From Rhodospirillaceae bacterium (GTDB lineage: Bacteria > Pseudomonadota > Alphaproteobacteria > MPNO01 > UBA2964): DNA of 34,575 nucleotides. Positions 1-6,887 of the stretch are shown piece after piece. How positions within the stretch are numbered: the stretch's first letter is position 1; each line of letters opens with the position of its first letter. The translations under genes were made by a program, and so were the position numbers. The notes below the pieces were generated by a model. That model ran no database searches and had not been told where the DNA came from. It saw only the letters and a list, made by a program, of their open reading frames with translations. The stretch covers positions 1-34,575 of the forward strand of contig JABJKO010000346.1 of NCBI GenBank assembly GCA_018660305.1, given 5' to 3'.

Positions 1-152
1 AATTTATGAACCAGGCGATCAACGCCATCATGGAAGAAGTGCCGGCCCATTTCCTGTGGCACCAGAAAATCCATTACGGTGTCGCCAACGGCGTGGATAT
101 CACCATCCGGCCCGACAAACGCATCCACGGCTACGAAATTTCGGTCAAATAA
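1..152 (+). CDS. 3' end of probable family 5 (peptide/nickel-type) ABC transporter solute-binding protein
   Basis: Only the last 49 codons are in the window; the frame is open from base 3 and stops with TAA at 150-152. The visible tail has the pattern common at the C-terminus of family 5 periplasmic binding proteins: an amphipathic helix ending EEVPAHFLWH, a YGVANGV turn, and a short IRPD segment before the end. Such proteins capture oligopeptides or other small solutes in the periplasm for an ABC importer. The rest of the gene and any permease genes lie upstream of the window, so substrate and completeness cannot be judged. The call rests on a short C-terminal motif, and another binding-protein family is possible. 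A strong terminator follows 20 bases after the stop. Confidence 0.5.
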   Translation, partial: FMNQAINAIMEEVPAHFLWHQKIHYGVANGVDITIRPDKRIHGYEISVK

Positions 153-172
153 TAAGCGCCGGACACAAAAAA

Positions 173-205
173 GCCCCGCCCGGTTTTCGCCGGGCGGGGC
201 ATTTT
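173..205. terminator. Bidirectional rho-independent terminator
   Basis: An 11-bp perfect GC-rich stem (173-183 with 190-200) closes a TTTTCG loop. It is followed by ATTTT on the plus strand and preceded by a run of A, which reads as TTTTTT on the minus strand. It therefore suits both the plus-strand binding-protein gene ending at 152 and the minus-strand gene ending at 225. Confidence 0.9.
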
Positions 206-224
206 GGTTATTAAGCAGTACTAT

Positions 225-1376
225 TCAGACGTTAAATCGTCCACGCACCTTGTTAAAAATGTTATCGAGTTGCGTCTTGGTAAGAGCTGAAGACCAAAAT
301 GCAGCGAGTCCGAGCCGAGAACCACAATTTAGCTCGTCGACTGCATTGCCTTCAGCGCCTATTTCGAATGCAACACCGGCATTACCTGCCGCAGGGCTGG
401 TATATGCCGCATCGAAAGTGTTGGAACCGCTAACCTGATTGTAAGCTCCATCCCGCCAGAAGAAACTTACATTACCACCGTTCTCATCGATGGAGATTGC
501 TTCGAAGAACCATTGATCAACCGGTGGTGCAGTATCACCTGATTTGCTGAGTGCCGTCGCTCCAGCGTTGTACACTTCGAATACCGGCTTTCGGTCGGTA
601 AAGAGATAGATCAAGCGAATGCCTGTGAGTGCTGCGCCGGAAATGTCTCCAAACAACGCGTCCTCGGAGCCAGACGGCAATCGAGTGGCAAACAGAGCCG
701 TGAATGAGGCTCCATTTTTGTGAAGAGCTTCCATCCATGACTCGTTGGCCGAGCCATACCTGAATAAGTCGGTGCCATCGAAACTAAAATATTCATCGCT
801 CGATAGGTGACCCGCGCTACCAACGAATACAGGATCATCGGCGTCTACACAGGGCGTGGTACCGAGATGAAACTCAGCGCCGTTACTTGAGCCAGACAGG
901 TCAGCCCACGTCTGCGATACCCCATCGTATGAATTACTATCGCCAGCATCGAGACATAACTCCAGGTTGGTGGTGAGGCTAAGATCAGTCAGGATGTCAA
1001 TTAAACCATCATGACCGAGATCACCATAAATTCCGGCGGAATGGGTTCCACCTCCCGAGACATTGTCCAATTTTAGCCTCATGCGCGGATAACCGGTGAT
1101 CTGAGTAACACCGACGTCATTAAAACTATCGACCTCATGGAAGTCAGAGCCCTGTCCCAGCGACGCCTCGACAACGAGCCTGGCCGAACCGCTAGTAGTA
1201 TCCAAATGAACGTAAGCATCCCGTGTGCCAGCATCGCTTATGCTGCCGCCAAATACTGGTGGTATGGTTTTTCGCGCCGTTCCGCCCTGTCGCGGCACCA
1301 AATCGCTCATCGTCACCACTTCGCTTGTGAAGGCTGCCGATTTGGCATCGATTAACTTTATGTATTTTTCCGTCAT
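225..1376 (-). CDS. Phage-like protein with C-terminal LamG/concanavalin-type domain
   Basis: This 383-aa protein has no signal peptide, no membrane segment and no Lys-rich region. The first ~125 residues are Gly/Thr/Ser-rich beta-type sequence with no family I recognise. From about residue 135 it reads as a LamG-like jelly roll: a LELCLDAGD opening strand, a TWADLSG turn, YFSFDGTDLF, QWFFEAISID, SFFWRDGAYN, and a closing AAFWSSALTKTQLDNIF helix that ends many LamG modules. Proteins of this build are common as phage tail or virion proteins and as carbohydrate-binding surface proteins. Codon use is more AT-rich than in flanking genes, which suggests transfer. No other phage structural gene, integrase or att site is visible nearby, so it stands alone. 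Function is not established. Confidence 0.65.
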   Translation of the reverse strand: MTEKYIKLIDAKSAAFTSEVVTMSDLVPRQGGTARKTIPPVFGGSISDAGTRDAYVHLDTTSGSARLVVEASLGQGSDFHEVDSFNDVGVTQITGYPRMRLKLDNVSGGGTHSAGIYGDLGHDGLIDILTDLSLTTNLELCLDAGDSNSYDGVSQTWADLSGSSNGAEFHLGTTPCVDADDPVFVGSAGHLSSDEYFSFDGTDLFRYGSANESWMEALHKNGASFTALFATRLPSGSEDALFGDISGAALTGIRLIYLFTDRKPVFEVYNAGATALSKSGDTAPPVDQWFFEAISIDENGGNVSFFWRDGAYNQVSGSNTFDAAYTSPAAGNAGVAFEIGAEGNAVDELNCGSRLGLAAFWSSALTKTQLDNIFNKVRGRFNV

Positions 1377-1535
1377 TCAGTCTTCCTCAGTTATGACGCC
1401 ATGCGCATTTGACATAGGGCGTCGGTTGGCCCGGATCGGAAACCCGGACATGAAAAAACCGCCCCAATCATGATGATCGGAACGGCTTCTAAAGGAAGCG
1501 CACCGGCCTCCAATTCAGTTGTGTGCGAGCAATGA

Positions 1536-1838
1536 TTACGGATTAAGTTTTGAATCAGTGCCCGTCGCATCCGGGAGCGGTGGTTGCCAGCTCTCACCGG
1601 CGGCGATGATGCAACTCACGCCGTTGGATGATGTGACGATAATGGTCCAGGTTTTTTCATCCTCCGAAATCATGAGCTCGGCGATGAGCTCTTTGTTGAT
1701 GAGGCCGATCCCCACCTGACGTTCACCGAAGTCGCGCACGAGTTCGTCCATTAGCCTGGCTCTGTCGCCGCACCAGCTTTGAGCGGATACGGGACACGAA
1801 AAAACCGCCACAAGGGCGGCGATCATAAAAGAGCGCAT
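1536..1838 (-). CDS. Small exported hypothetical protein
   Basis: This 100-aa protein starts with a clear Sec signal peptide (MRSF, hydrophobic core, cleavage probably after SAQ at about residue 20). The mature part has a helical stretch (DRARLMDELVRDFGE) followed by strands TWTIIVTSSNG and VSCIIAAGESW. I recognise the WTIxVTxxNGVSCxxAAGExW pattern as a small periplasmic family widespread in Alphaproteobacteria, with no known function. It may be co-oriented with the LamG-type gene but the 159-base gap argues against tight coupling. No catalytic residues are evident; the two mature cysteines could form a disulfide. Confidence 0.75.
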   Translation of the reverse strand: MRSFMIAALVAVFSCPVSAQSWCGDRARLMDELVRDFGERQVGIGLINKELIAELMISEDEKTWTIIVTSSNGVSCIIAAGESWQPPLPDATGTDSKLNP

Positions 1839-1881
1839 ATAAATCTTTATGGGTTGGAGCAGCCAATGGCCGTCAGGGACG

Positions 1882-1934
1882 CCACGACTTTCTACATCTG
1901 GTCGTGGAACCGGAGACTATGGAACTGCCGGTTC
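1882..1934. repeat. Two adjacent inverted repeats in intergenic DNA
   Basis: CCACGAC at 1882-1888 pairs with GTCGTGG at 1901-1907, and GAACCGG at 1907-1913 pairs with CCGGTTC at 1928-1934, giving two touching 7-bp stems in the gap between ribA and the small exported gene. No poly-T tail follows either stem, so they are not typical terminators. A small structured RNA or regulatory site is possible but unproven. Confidence 0.4.
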
Positions 1935-1997
1935 GGAGGAGATTTCAGGTGGATTTTTTGTGGATCCATGAGACCGCTGACGTGCTGCCATGCGCCC

Positions 1998-2035
1998 AAA
2001 AACAAGAAAACCTCCGGTCAGGGAATTTCCGGAGG
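1998..2035 (-). terminator. Rho-independent terminator of ribA
   Basis: A 7-bp stem (CCTCCGG at 2011-2017 with CCGGAGG at 2029-2035) lies about 90 bases beyond the ribA stop. On the minus strand it is followed by TTTTCTTGTTTT, which fits intrinsic termination of ribA transcription. Confidence 0.7.
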
Positions 2036-2125
2036 CGCACTCTTCGCAGGATGGAAAACTATATAGATTTCGCGTCCCGCCGTCAAGGAATATATTCCGT
2101 TCCAGGGATTATGAGGAGAAAGCGA

Positions 2126-3247
2126 TCACAGGAGGTGGCCGCTCTTTTCCTTCTTGGTGGACAGGTAGAATTCATTGTGGTCGTTGGACGGGAAAGCATG
2201 CTGTACCCGGTCGATTACTTCGATGCCGTACTGTTCGAGCCCCGCGACCTTGTCGGGGTTATTGGTCATCAAACGGACCTGGCTGTAACCGAGCTGTTTC
2301 AGGATGCGGGCGGCCGGCAGAAACACCCGTTCGTCGGATTCGAACCCCAGCCGTTCGTTGGCCTCCACCGTGTCGAACCCCTGTCCCTGGAGGGCGTAGG
2401 CGCGCAGCTTGTTGATCAACCCGATGCCGCGCCCTTCCTGGCGCAGATACAGCAGTATCCCCGCCCCTTCGCGGGCAATTTCGGCGATGGCGCCGCGCAA
2501 TTGCTGGCCGCAATCGCATTTGAGGGAGCCGATCAGATCCCCTGTGAAACATTCGGAATGGAGACGCACCAGGACCGGCCGGTCGCTTGCCGGCTCGCCA
2601 ATGACGATGGCGAGATGCTCGCGCCCGCCATCGCTTGACCGAAAGGCAAGAATGCGGGCGTCTTCCGCATCCTCTAGCGGCACTTTCGCCGCGGTGACCT
2701 GTTTCAGGCTACCCGCCGAATCGAGTTCATAATCCATCACATGGGCGGCCCCGACGCGGGCGATGTCTTCTTTCGACAGCTTGTTTTTCTTTGGAATCGA
2801 TACCAGCAGAACCGCGGGCAGCAGACGGGCGATCTTGGCAAGCTGCACCGCGGCAATTCCCGACTCCGTGACCGGGTCGCGCTTGGCGGTGAACGGGCCG
2901 CGAAGCGGGTTGGCGAGATCCGATGTGGGATCGGCGACACTGCGCGCCATGTCGGCGGTCAGCCAGGACGGGAACGGCATGAGGACAATGTCCTCGGTAT
3001 AAAGCGCGACCTTCAGGGTTCGGGCGCGATGATGGGTGATCGCCAGGTCCGGCTTGACGCCCGCCAGCGCCGACAAACGCCCAATGGAATCATCGGTGGC
3101 AAGCTCGGCCGACACCGCGACGACCGCATTTCCGGTGTCATCGGTCACACAGACCGGGCGCCCGCGACGAAGCTCATAGGCCGCCCGATCTACGGCGAAC
3201 AGCGACGCATCGCGCGTGGCGGCGGATTCTTTTTTGGCTCCTGTCAT
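2126..3247 (-). CDS. ribA: GTP cyclohydrolase II with degenerate N-terminal RibB-like domain
   Basis: RibA opens GTP and releases formate and pyrophosphate to give the pyrimidine precursor of riboflavin, in the cytoplasm. The catalytic half is complete: the zinc ligands are Cys233, Cys244 and Cys246 (CFTGDLIGSLKCDCG), Tyr267 lies in LLYLRQ, and EGRGIGL carries the catalytic Arg273, followed by the DTVEAN and LMTNNP segments. The first ~190 residues occupy the place of DHBP synthase (RibB) in fused RibBA proteins, but I see no REnEgD-type RibB active-site motif. This N-terminal part is probably non-catalytic, as in other alphaproteobacterial RibA proteins of about 370 aa. No other riboflavin gene is adjacent. 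The gene has its own terminator downstream. Confidence 0.93.
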   Translation of the reverse strand: MTGAKKESAATRDASLFAVDRAAYELRRGRPVCVTDDTGNAVVAVSAELATDDSIGRLSALAGVKPDLAITHHRARTLKVALYTEDIVLMPFPSWLTADMARSVADPTSDLANPLRGPFTAKRDPVTESGIAAVQLAKIARLLPAVLLVSIPKKNKLSKEDIARVGAAHVMDYELDSAGSLKQVTAAKVPLEDAEDARILAFRSSDGGREHLAIVIGEPASDRPVLVRLHSECFTGDLIGSLKCDCGQQLRGAIAEIAREGAGILLYLRQEGRGIGLINKLRAYALQGQGFDTVEANERLGFESDERVFLPAARILKQLGYSQVRLMTNNPDKVAGLEQYGIEVIDRVQHAFPSNDHNEFYLSTKKEKSGHLL

Positions 3248-3371
3248 AGACGCTCAATCGGACGGAACATGATTCAGGGTCGGCGAAGACGTGCGATCGC
3301 CACAGCTTATATAGTGGCCGCATCATATCAGGTCACCATGGATTTCTCCAAACCCAGCCCCGGCGGGCCCG

Positions 3372-3878
3372 TCAGGATGGGGTATGATAGCGATCCAGAC
3401 CGTTGGTGAGATAGGCAATGGCCGTCCCGTGACGCAGCTGGTAGCGGGTTTCGACATCGCGTAACGATAGATTGTCGACGACAATGTCGATAATGAGCTG
3501 GAGCCACCGGGTTCCCGCCATACCGGCCGCAATTTCGGTGGCCAGATCGTGTGTCCAGGGCAGGTACCGGCGCTCCCAGGCGTATCGTTCCGATTGGGTC
3601 ATCCGGTCGAAAAACTCACCGCCCCCCCGGCGCCCGCCGGAGCCGCCGTGCCACCGGACCGATTGAGCGGTCGGAAACAGGCCCCGCCCCACCGCCTCGT
3701 GCACGGAACGTATTTCTTCGGCAATCTCAAGATGGCGGGCCGAGATCCGGCCGTGGTCGCGCAGCCGCGCGATAACATCATAGCGGAGCTTTGCCACGGT
3801 CTCCGGCGTCGGGCTGTCACATTGTTTCCGCGGCCGGCTCACAGCCCGGCTCAGTCTCGATTTTCGGTCCCTGTTCAT
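3372..3878 (-). CDS. Hypothetical protein with C-terminal HTH-like region
   Basis: This 168-aa basic protein has no signal peptide or membrane segment. A helical middle (HLEIAEEIRSVHEAVGRGLFP) leads to a Gly/Arg-rich linker, then DRMTQSERYAWERRYLPW. The C-terminal part (DNLSLRDVETRYQLRHGTA) has the spacing of a helix-turn-helix of the type found in small phage- or chromosome-encoded regulators. I do not recognise the family with certainty. It is divergent from the S24-type repressor gene, and the shared gap holds three operator-like elements, so it may be under that repressor's control. A GGGGGA ribosome-binding sequence precedes the ATG. Confidence 0.7.
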   Translation of the reverse strand: MNRDRKSRLSRAVSRPRKQCDSPTPETVAKLRYDVIARLRDHGRISARHLEIAEEIRSVHEAVGRGLFPTAQSVRWHGGSGGRRGGGEFFDRMTQSERYAWERRYLPWTHDLATEIAAGMAGTRWLQLIIDIVVDNLSLRDVETRYQLRHGTAIAYLTNGLDRYHTPS

Positions 3879-3954
3879 CGCTCAAATCCCCCCATTGGTT
3901 CCGGCTCAACAATTTTCGATCGCTTCTCCTGGATAACTAAGACTGGACATTATC

Positions 3955-4022
3955 GGGTTTTATACCGCATTACTAGGTTATAATACCGCATGGTGTGTTA
4001 TTCAGGATGAGGCATAATTACC
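3955..4022. promoter_or_regulatory. Operator cluster upstream of the S24 repressor gene (three sites)
   Basis: Three 12-bp pseudo-palindromes match GGTnnnnATACC: GGGTTTTATACC at 3955-3966, GGTTATAATACC at 3976-3987 and GGCATAATTACC at 4011-4022. The first two also share a trailing GCA and start 21 bases apart, two helical turns. The third ends 5 bases before the likely repressor start. Related sites recur downstream of the gene. They are probably binding sites for the repressor itself, allowing autoregulation and control of the divergent gene. Confidence 0.65.
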
Positions 4023-4027
4023 GGGTC

Positions 4028-4642
4028 ATGATGGATCTAAGAGACCGGATAAAATCCCGCCTTCAGGCAATCCGTAAATCGGCGCGGCGGGCCTCCATAG
4101 ACGGCGGCCTGACGCCTGACGCCATTCGCAACGTGCTCCGGTCCAAATCCCGCAACCCGAGGCGCGATACCCTGCAGGGTATCGCCCGGGGTCTCGAATG
4201 GTCCCTTGAGGAGTTGCTGGAGTTACCCTCGGCCAGCAATATCAGCCACACCGACAAGCCTATTCTGCAGGTTCCGCTGGTGAGCTGGGTACGGGCCGGC
4301 GCCTTGTCGGAGACAACGGATCCCTATGCGGTGGGAGATGCAGAGGACTATATCGCCGTTGCCAACAACCGGAAGACGCTGATCGCACTGCGCGTTGTCG
4401 GATCGAGCATGAACAGAATTGCCCCGGAGGGCAGCGTCATCATCGTTGATTTCGGTGATAAATCCCTCGTCTCGGGCCGATTCTATGTCTTGAAATATGA
4501 CGGCCAGGCGACCTTCAAGCGCTACCGTGCCGACCCCTTTCGTCTGGAACCCGATAGTACCGAATCCCATGAATCAATTTTTATCGACCGGGAAATCGAA
4601 ATTGTCGGCCGCGTCATTCAGGTCATCACCCACCTGCCCTGA
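4028..4642 (+). CDS. S24/LexA-like transcriptional repressor with HTH and self-cleavage peptidase domain
   Basis: The frame is open from a GTG at 3995, but alignment to S24-family regulators favours ATG 4028 (or 4031), where the DLRDRIKSRL helix begins; this gives 204 aa. Residues 3-66 form an HTH domain (SIDGGLTPDAIRNVLRSKSR is the recognition region). Residues 78-204 are the LexA/CI-type peptidase: RAG at 89-91 as probable cleavage site, GSSM with catalytic Ser127, GSVIIVD, and TFKR with catalytic Lys164. Both catalytic residues are present, so cleavage during the SOS response is plausible. No clear Shine-Dalgarno precedes the start. Operator-like sites lie on both sides of the gene, implying that the protein controls itself and its neighbours. 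A resident prophage-type regulator is the alternative reading. Confidence 0.9.
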   Translation: MMDLRDRIKSRLQAIRKSARRASIDGGLTPDAIRNVLRSKSRNPRRDTLQGIARGLEWSLEELLELPSASNISHTDKPILQVPLVSWVRAGALSETTDPYAVGDAEDYIAVANNRKTLIALRVVGSSMNRIAPEGSVIIVDFGDKSLVSGRFYVLKYDGQATFKRYRADPFRLEPDSTESHESIFIDREIEIVGRVIQVITHLP

Positions 4643-4657
4643 CCGATTCTAATATTG

Positions 4658-4726
4658 GGTAATAATACCGCAAATTACTTGACTCGGTAGAAATACCAAA
4701 ATAGGCTCAGATGAGGTATTTTTCCC
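4658..4726. promoter_or_regulatory. Operator cluster downstream of the S24 repressor gene (three sites)
   Basis: GGTAATAATACC at 4658-4669, GGTAGAAATACC at 4686-4697 and GGTATTTTTCCC at 4715-4726 repeat the element found upstream of the repressor, at 28-29 base spacing. The first is again followed by GCA. The middle site sits exactly between the -35 and -10 of a promoter, the classic place for a repressor operator. Confidence 0.65.
4679..4707 (+). promoter_or_regulatory. Sigma-70-type promoter overlapped by operator
   Basis: TTGACT (4679-4684) and TAGGCT (4702-4707) are separated by a 17-base spacer that contains the operator GGTAGAAATACC. The -35 is near consensus and the -10 is weak. It would drive the small ORF that starts at 4743. 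Confidence 0.5.
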
Positions 4727-4742
4727 GATCAGGTAGCCTCCT

Positions 4743-4967
4743 ATGGCAAACCGGCGCATTCCACTATTCCATCGAAGACGCGTTGCCTGGGAAGATGTCC
4801 GCCAGATTGCCCGCCAATCCATCCAGGCAGGTCACACGCTGCGCAAATCGGGGGCCAGAAGGCATTATCGGGACTGGGTCGCGTTGCGGACGGAATTGTC
4901 ATGCGCACTGCTTGTCTGGTCGTCCTACCGCGACTGGATGAAGCGCCGGCGCCCATCCGGTGGATGA
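4743..4967 (+). CDS. Small Arg/Trp-rich protein, probably repressor-controlled
   Basis: A 74-aa ORF begins 36 bases after the operator-bearing promoter and stops one base before the convergent lipoprotein gene. It is very basic, with many Arg residues and four Trp (VAWEDV, RDWVAL, LVWSSY, RDWMKR), and two predicted amphipathic helices. Codon usage with G/C-rich third positions resembles neighbouring genes, which supports coding. An AGG at 4731-4733 is the only ribosome-binding candidate. I do not recognise a family. Its position suggests that it is the target gene of the S24-type repressor, perhaps induced with DNA damage, but this is inference. An overlapping ORF in another frame (4711-4941) looks less protein-like. 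Confidence 0.5.
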   Translation: MANRRIPLFHRRRVAWEDVRQIARQSIQAGHTLRKSGARRHYRDWVALRTELSCALLVWSSYRDWMKRRRPSGG

Positions 4968-4968
4968 C

Positions 4969-5220
4969 TTATTTTTCGGCGGTGCAGCGATAGGTGACGA
5001 CCGATCCTTTCAGATCCGCCAATTCCTCGTCCTTGCCCTGTCTGGCGCAATGACCATCTGCCTCGAACCACGCGATCCAGGCACGAATACCCGGGACGAT
5101 ATCCCCGACATCGCCGGTATCGATGCTGATTTGATCCGGATTGGCCTCTTTAACGGTGGTGCAGGAGGCCGCAAAAGACAGCACCAAAACCGAGAAAACT
5201 AACGTAAGCGTCCGCTTCAT
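4969..5220 (-). CDS. Small putative lipoprotein
   Basis: This 83-aa protein has a lipoprotein signal: MKR, a hydrophobic stretch, and a lipobox-like AASC at residues 17-20, so Cys20 would be lipidated and the protein anchored in an envelope membrane. The mature domain is acidic at first (IDTGDVGDIVPGIRAW) and ends with a GHCARQGK ... VVTYRCTAEK pattern in which two cysteines may pair. This C-terminal pattern recurs in small alphaproteobacterial envelope proteins with no assigned function. It lies 29 bases downstream of the TIGR02444 gene on the same strand and may be cotranscribed with it. Confidence 0.75.
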   Translation of the reverse strand: MKRTLTLVFSVLVLSFAASCTTVKEANPDQISIDTGDVGDIVPGIRAWIAWFEADGHCARQGKDEELADLKGSVVTYRCTAEK

Positions 5221-5249
5221 GGGTTTGCCTCCGGTTCACGCTCTTCTTA

Positions 5250-5816
5250 CTAAGAAATAAGCGACGCGCTCCCCTGTTCAATGACCTGTGCCTCTATTTC
5301 GGCAAAGGCCGCCGAAAAAACAATTCTCAAATCCTCGCGGTCCAACTCCGTTATTTTGCAAGCCAGTCTGGAAAAATAATTTCCGAAATTCTCCACACAG
5401 TGGTCAAACCGTTGTGCCATGGATAGGGAGGGCTGATCAGGCTGGGTTAACCCGCCCGCCATGGCCAGTTGTTCCACATGCTCGCAATCGATCTCCAGCC
5501 CCAGAATGTGTTTGCGGACCGCGTCGCTCAATTCCCTGGGAACAAGGGGGATTTCGTCCCGCAATAGAATCCGCACCCGCCTGAGACCACAGACAATTTC
5601 CGGATTCCAGTTGGCGGACACCTGCAGCACATGCGCCATCTCCGCATCATTCAAAACGCCGCGGCCACTGTGGGACACCCAAAGGCTCAACAGTAGCATA
5701 TTGACGTCGAGCGTGTGCCGGTCCTGTAACGCGATCAGCGCGGCGGACACCCCTTCTCGGCCATAGACCTCAAGCGCGTAATCCCAGAACGGATGGTCCT
5801 CGAACGTGACGGGCAT
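5250..5816 (-). CDS. TIGR02444 family protein
   Basis: The protein matches the TIGR02444 family of proteobacterial proteins of unknown function: FWDYALEVYGREGVSAALIALQDRHTLDVN, then a LLLSLWVSHSGRG segment and a helical second half. I chose the ATG at 5816 (MPVTFEDHP, 188 aa) because a strong AGGGAGGGG precedes it and the family's conserved region starts there. The open frame extends to 5936, but those 40 residues lack family features. It is soluble and predicted almost entirely helical. No enzymatic motif is visible. The lipoprotein gene follows on the same strand. Confidence 0.85.
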   Translation of the reverse strand: MPVTFEDHPFWDYALEVYGREGVSAALIALQDRHTLDVNMLLLSLWVSHSGRGVLNDAEMAHVLQVSANWNPEIVCGLRRVRILLRDEIPLVPRELSDAVRKHILGLEIDCEHVEQLAMAGGLTQPDQPSLSMAQRFDHCVENFGNYFSRLACKITELDREDLRIVFSAAFAEIEAQVIEQGSASLIS

Positions 5817-5956
5817 GCCCCTCCCTTTCCGTGGTTTCTTATTCTCCGCTACTTCTCTGATATCCGCCAACGGAACGCAAGAGCAGCGGCTTACCCCATG
5901 GAAACAAATTTGCGTCGGAAGTAAACTCCCCGCCACACAGCGTCGAGGCGGATTAC

Positions 5957-6832
5957 ATGACTAATGAACTAGCGGGAAAAATAGCCATCGTCACTGGCGG
6001 CGGCCGCGGACTGGGACGCGCCATGGCATTGGGGTTCGCCGGCGCCGGCGCGGCGGGAATCGTGGTGACGGCCGCCCGATCTCCGGATCAGGTAGAAGCC
6101 GTGGCATCGGAAATTGAAGACATCGCCGGCGCCGGAACAGCGCTTCCCCTCGTCGCCGATGTCACGGACCGACGTGCCTGCGAAACCGTGGCCGCACAGG
6201 CCGCCGAAAAATTTGGATCCATTCACATCCTCGTCAACAACGCGGGCAAAGGTCAGAATTTTATCGGCAATGATCGCATCCCGTTCTGGGAAGCGGACCC
6301 GGAGGGTTGGGCTGAAGTGGTCGACACCAACGTCAACGGTCCGTTTTTCATGGCGCGCGCGGTTATCGATCACATGAGGCGGCAGGATTGGGGCCGGATC
6401 ATTAACATCACCAAGTCACGGGATTCCATGCATCGGCCCAAGAATTCCCCCTACGGCCCGACCAAAGCGGCCCTTGAGGCGATGACCCTGGCCTGGGCCC
6501 AGGATTTGCTGGAAACCGGCGTTACCGTCAACAGCCTGGCACCCGGCGGCGCCGTCGATACGGCTTTCGTCCTGCCGGCCGTCCGCGCCACGGCGGCGGA
6601 GACCGGTAAAAAATATTTCCCCGCCGATGTCATTGTCCCCGCCGCCATCTGGCTGGCATCGGAACAATCCGACGGGACGACAGGATGTCGTTATGTGGGC
6701 AGCCGGTGGAATAACTCGGTGACACCGGATGCCGCCGCGGAAGGTGCCCGGGAGCCGGCCATATTCCTGCCGCCAAAACGCGACAGCATCCTGCGAAAAC
6801 CCTGGCAACCGCCAAAGGTTTCGAGCAACTAG
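5957..6832 (+). CDS. Short-chain dehydrogenase/reductase (SDR)
   Basis: A classical NAD(P)-dependent SDR of 291 aa. The cofactor motif TGGGRGLG is at residues 13-20 and NNAG at 94-97. The catalytic tetrad is complete: Asn125 (DTNVNG), Ser154 (NITKS), Tyr166 and Lys170 (YGPTK). After the Rossmann core comes a C-terminal extension of roughly 50 residues (GCRYVGSRWNNS onwards, Pro-rich at the end), longer than in standard 250-aa SDRs, which may cover the active site. The substrate is unknown; oxidation or reduction of a hydroxy/keto group is all the sequence supports. It stands alone on the plus strand and converges with zapE. Confidence 0.88.
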   Translation: MTNELAGKIAIVTGGGRGLGRAMALGFAGAGAAGIVVTAARSPDQVEAVASEIEDIAGAGTALPLVADVTDRRACETVAAQAAEKFGSIHILVNNAGKGQNFIGNDRIPFWEADPEGWAEVVDTNVNGPFFMARAVIDHMRRQDWGRIINITKSRDSMHRPKNSPYGPTKAALEAMTLAWAQDLLETGVTVNSLAPGGAVDTAFVLPAVRATAAETGKKYFPADVIVPAAIWLASEQSDGTTGCRYVGSRWNNSVTPDAAAEGAREPAIFLPPKRDSILRKPWQPPKVSSN

Positions 6833-6835
6833 AAT

Positions 6836-6887
6836 CTGATCCACTTACGTGGAATCGCACCGGGCCGGTTCAGACTCGGTGGATCAG
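6836..6887. repeat. Inverted repeat between convergent SDR and zapE genes
   Basis: CTGATCCAC (6836-6844) is the exact reverse complement of GTGGATCAG (6879-6887); the right arm covers the zapE stop codon. The 34-base interior is GC-rich with weak internal pairing. It could act as a convergent terminator, but no poly-T tract follows either arm. Confidence 0.4.

Noticed and set aside
1391..1597. 68-codon minus-strand frame between the LamG-type and small exported genes
   Set aside because: Overlaps the 3' end of the exported protein gene and has no protein-like features.
1904..2638. 244-codon plus-strand open frame across the ribA 3' end
   Set aside because: Overlaps the catalytic domain of ribA in antisense and has no family resemblance.
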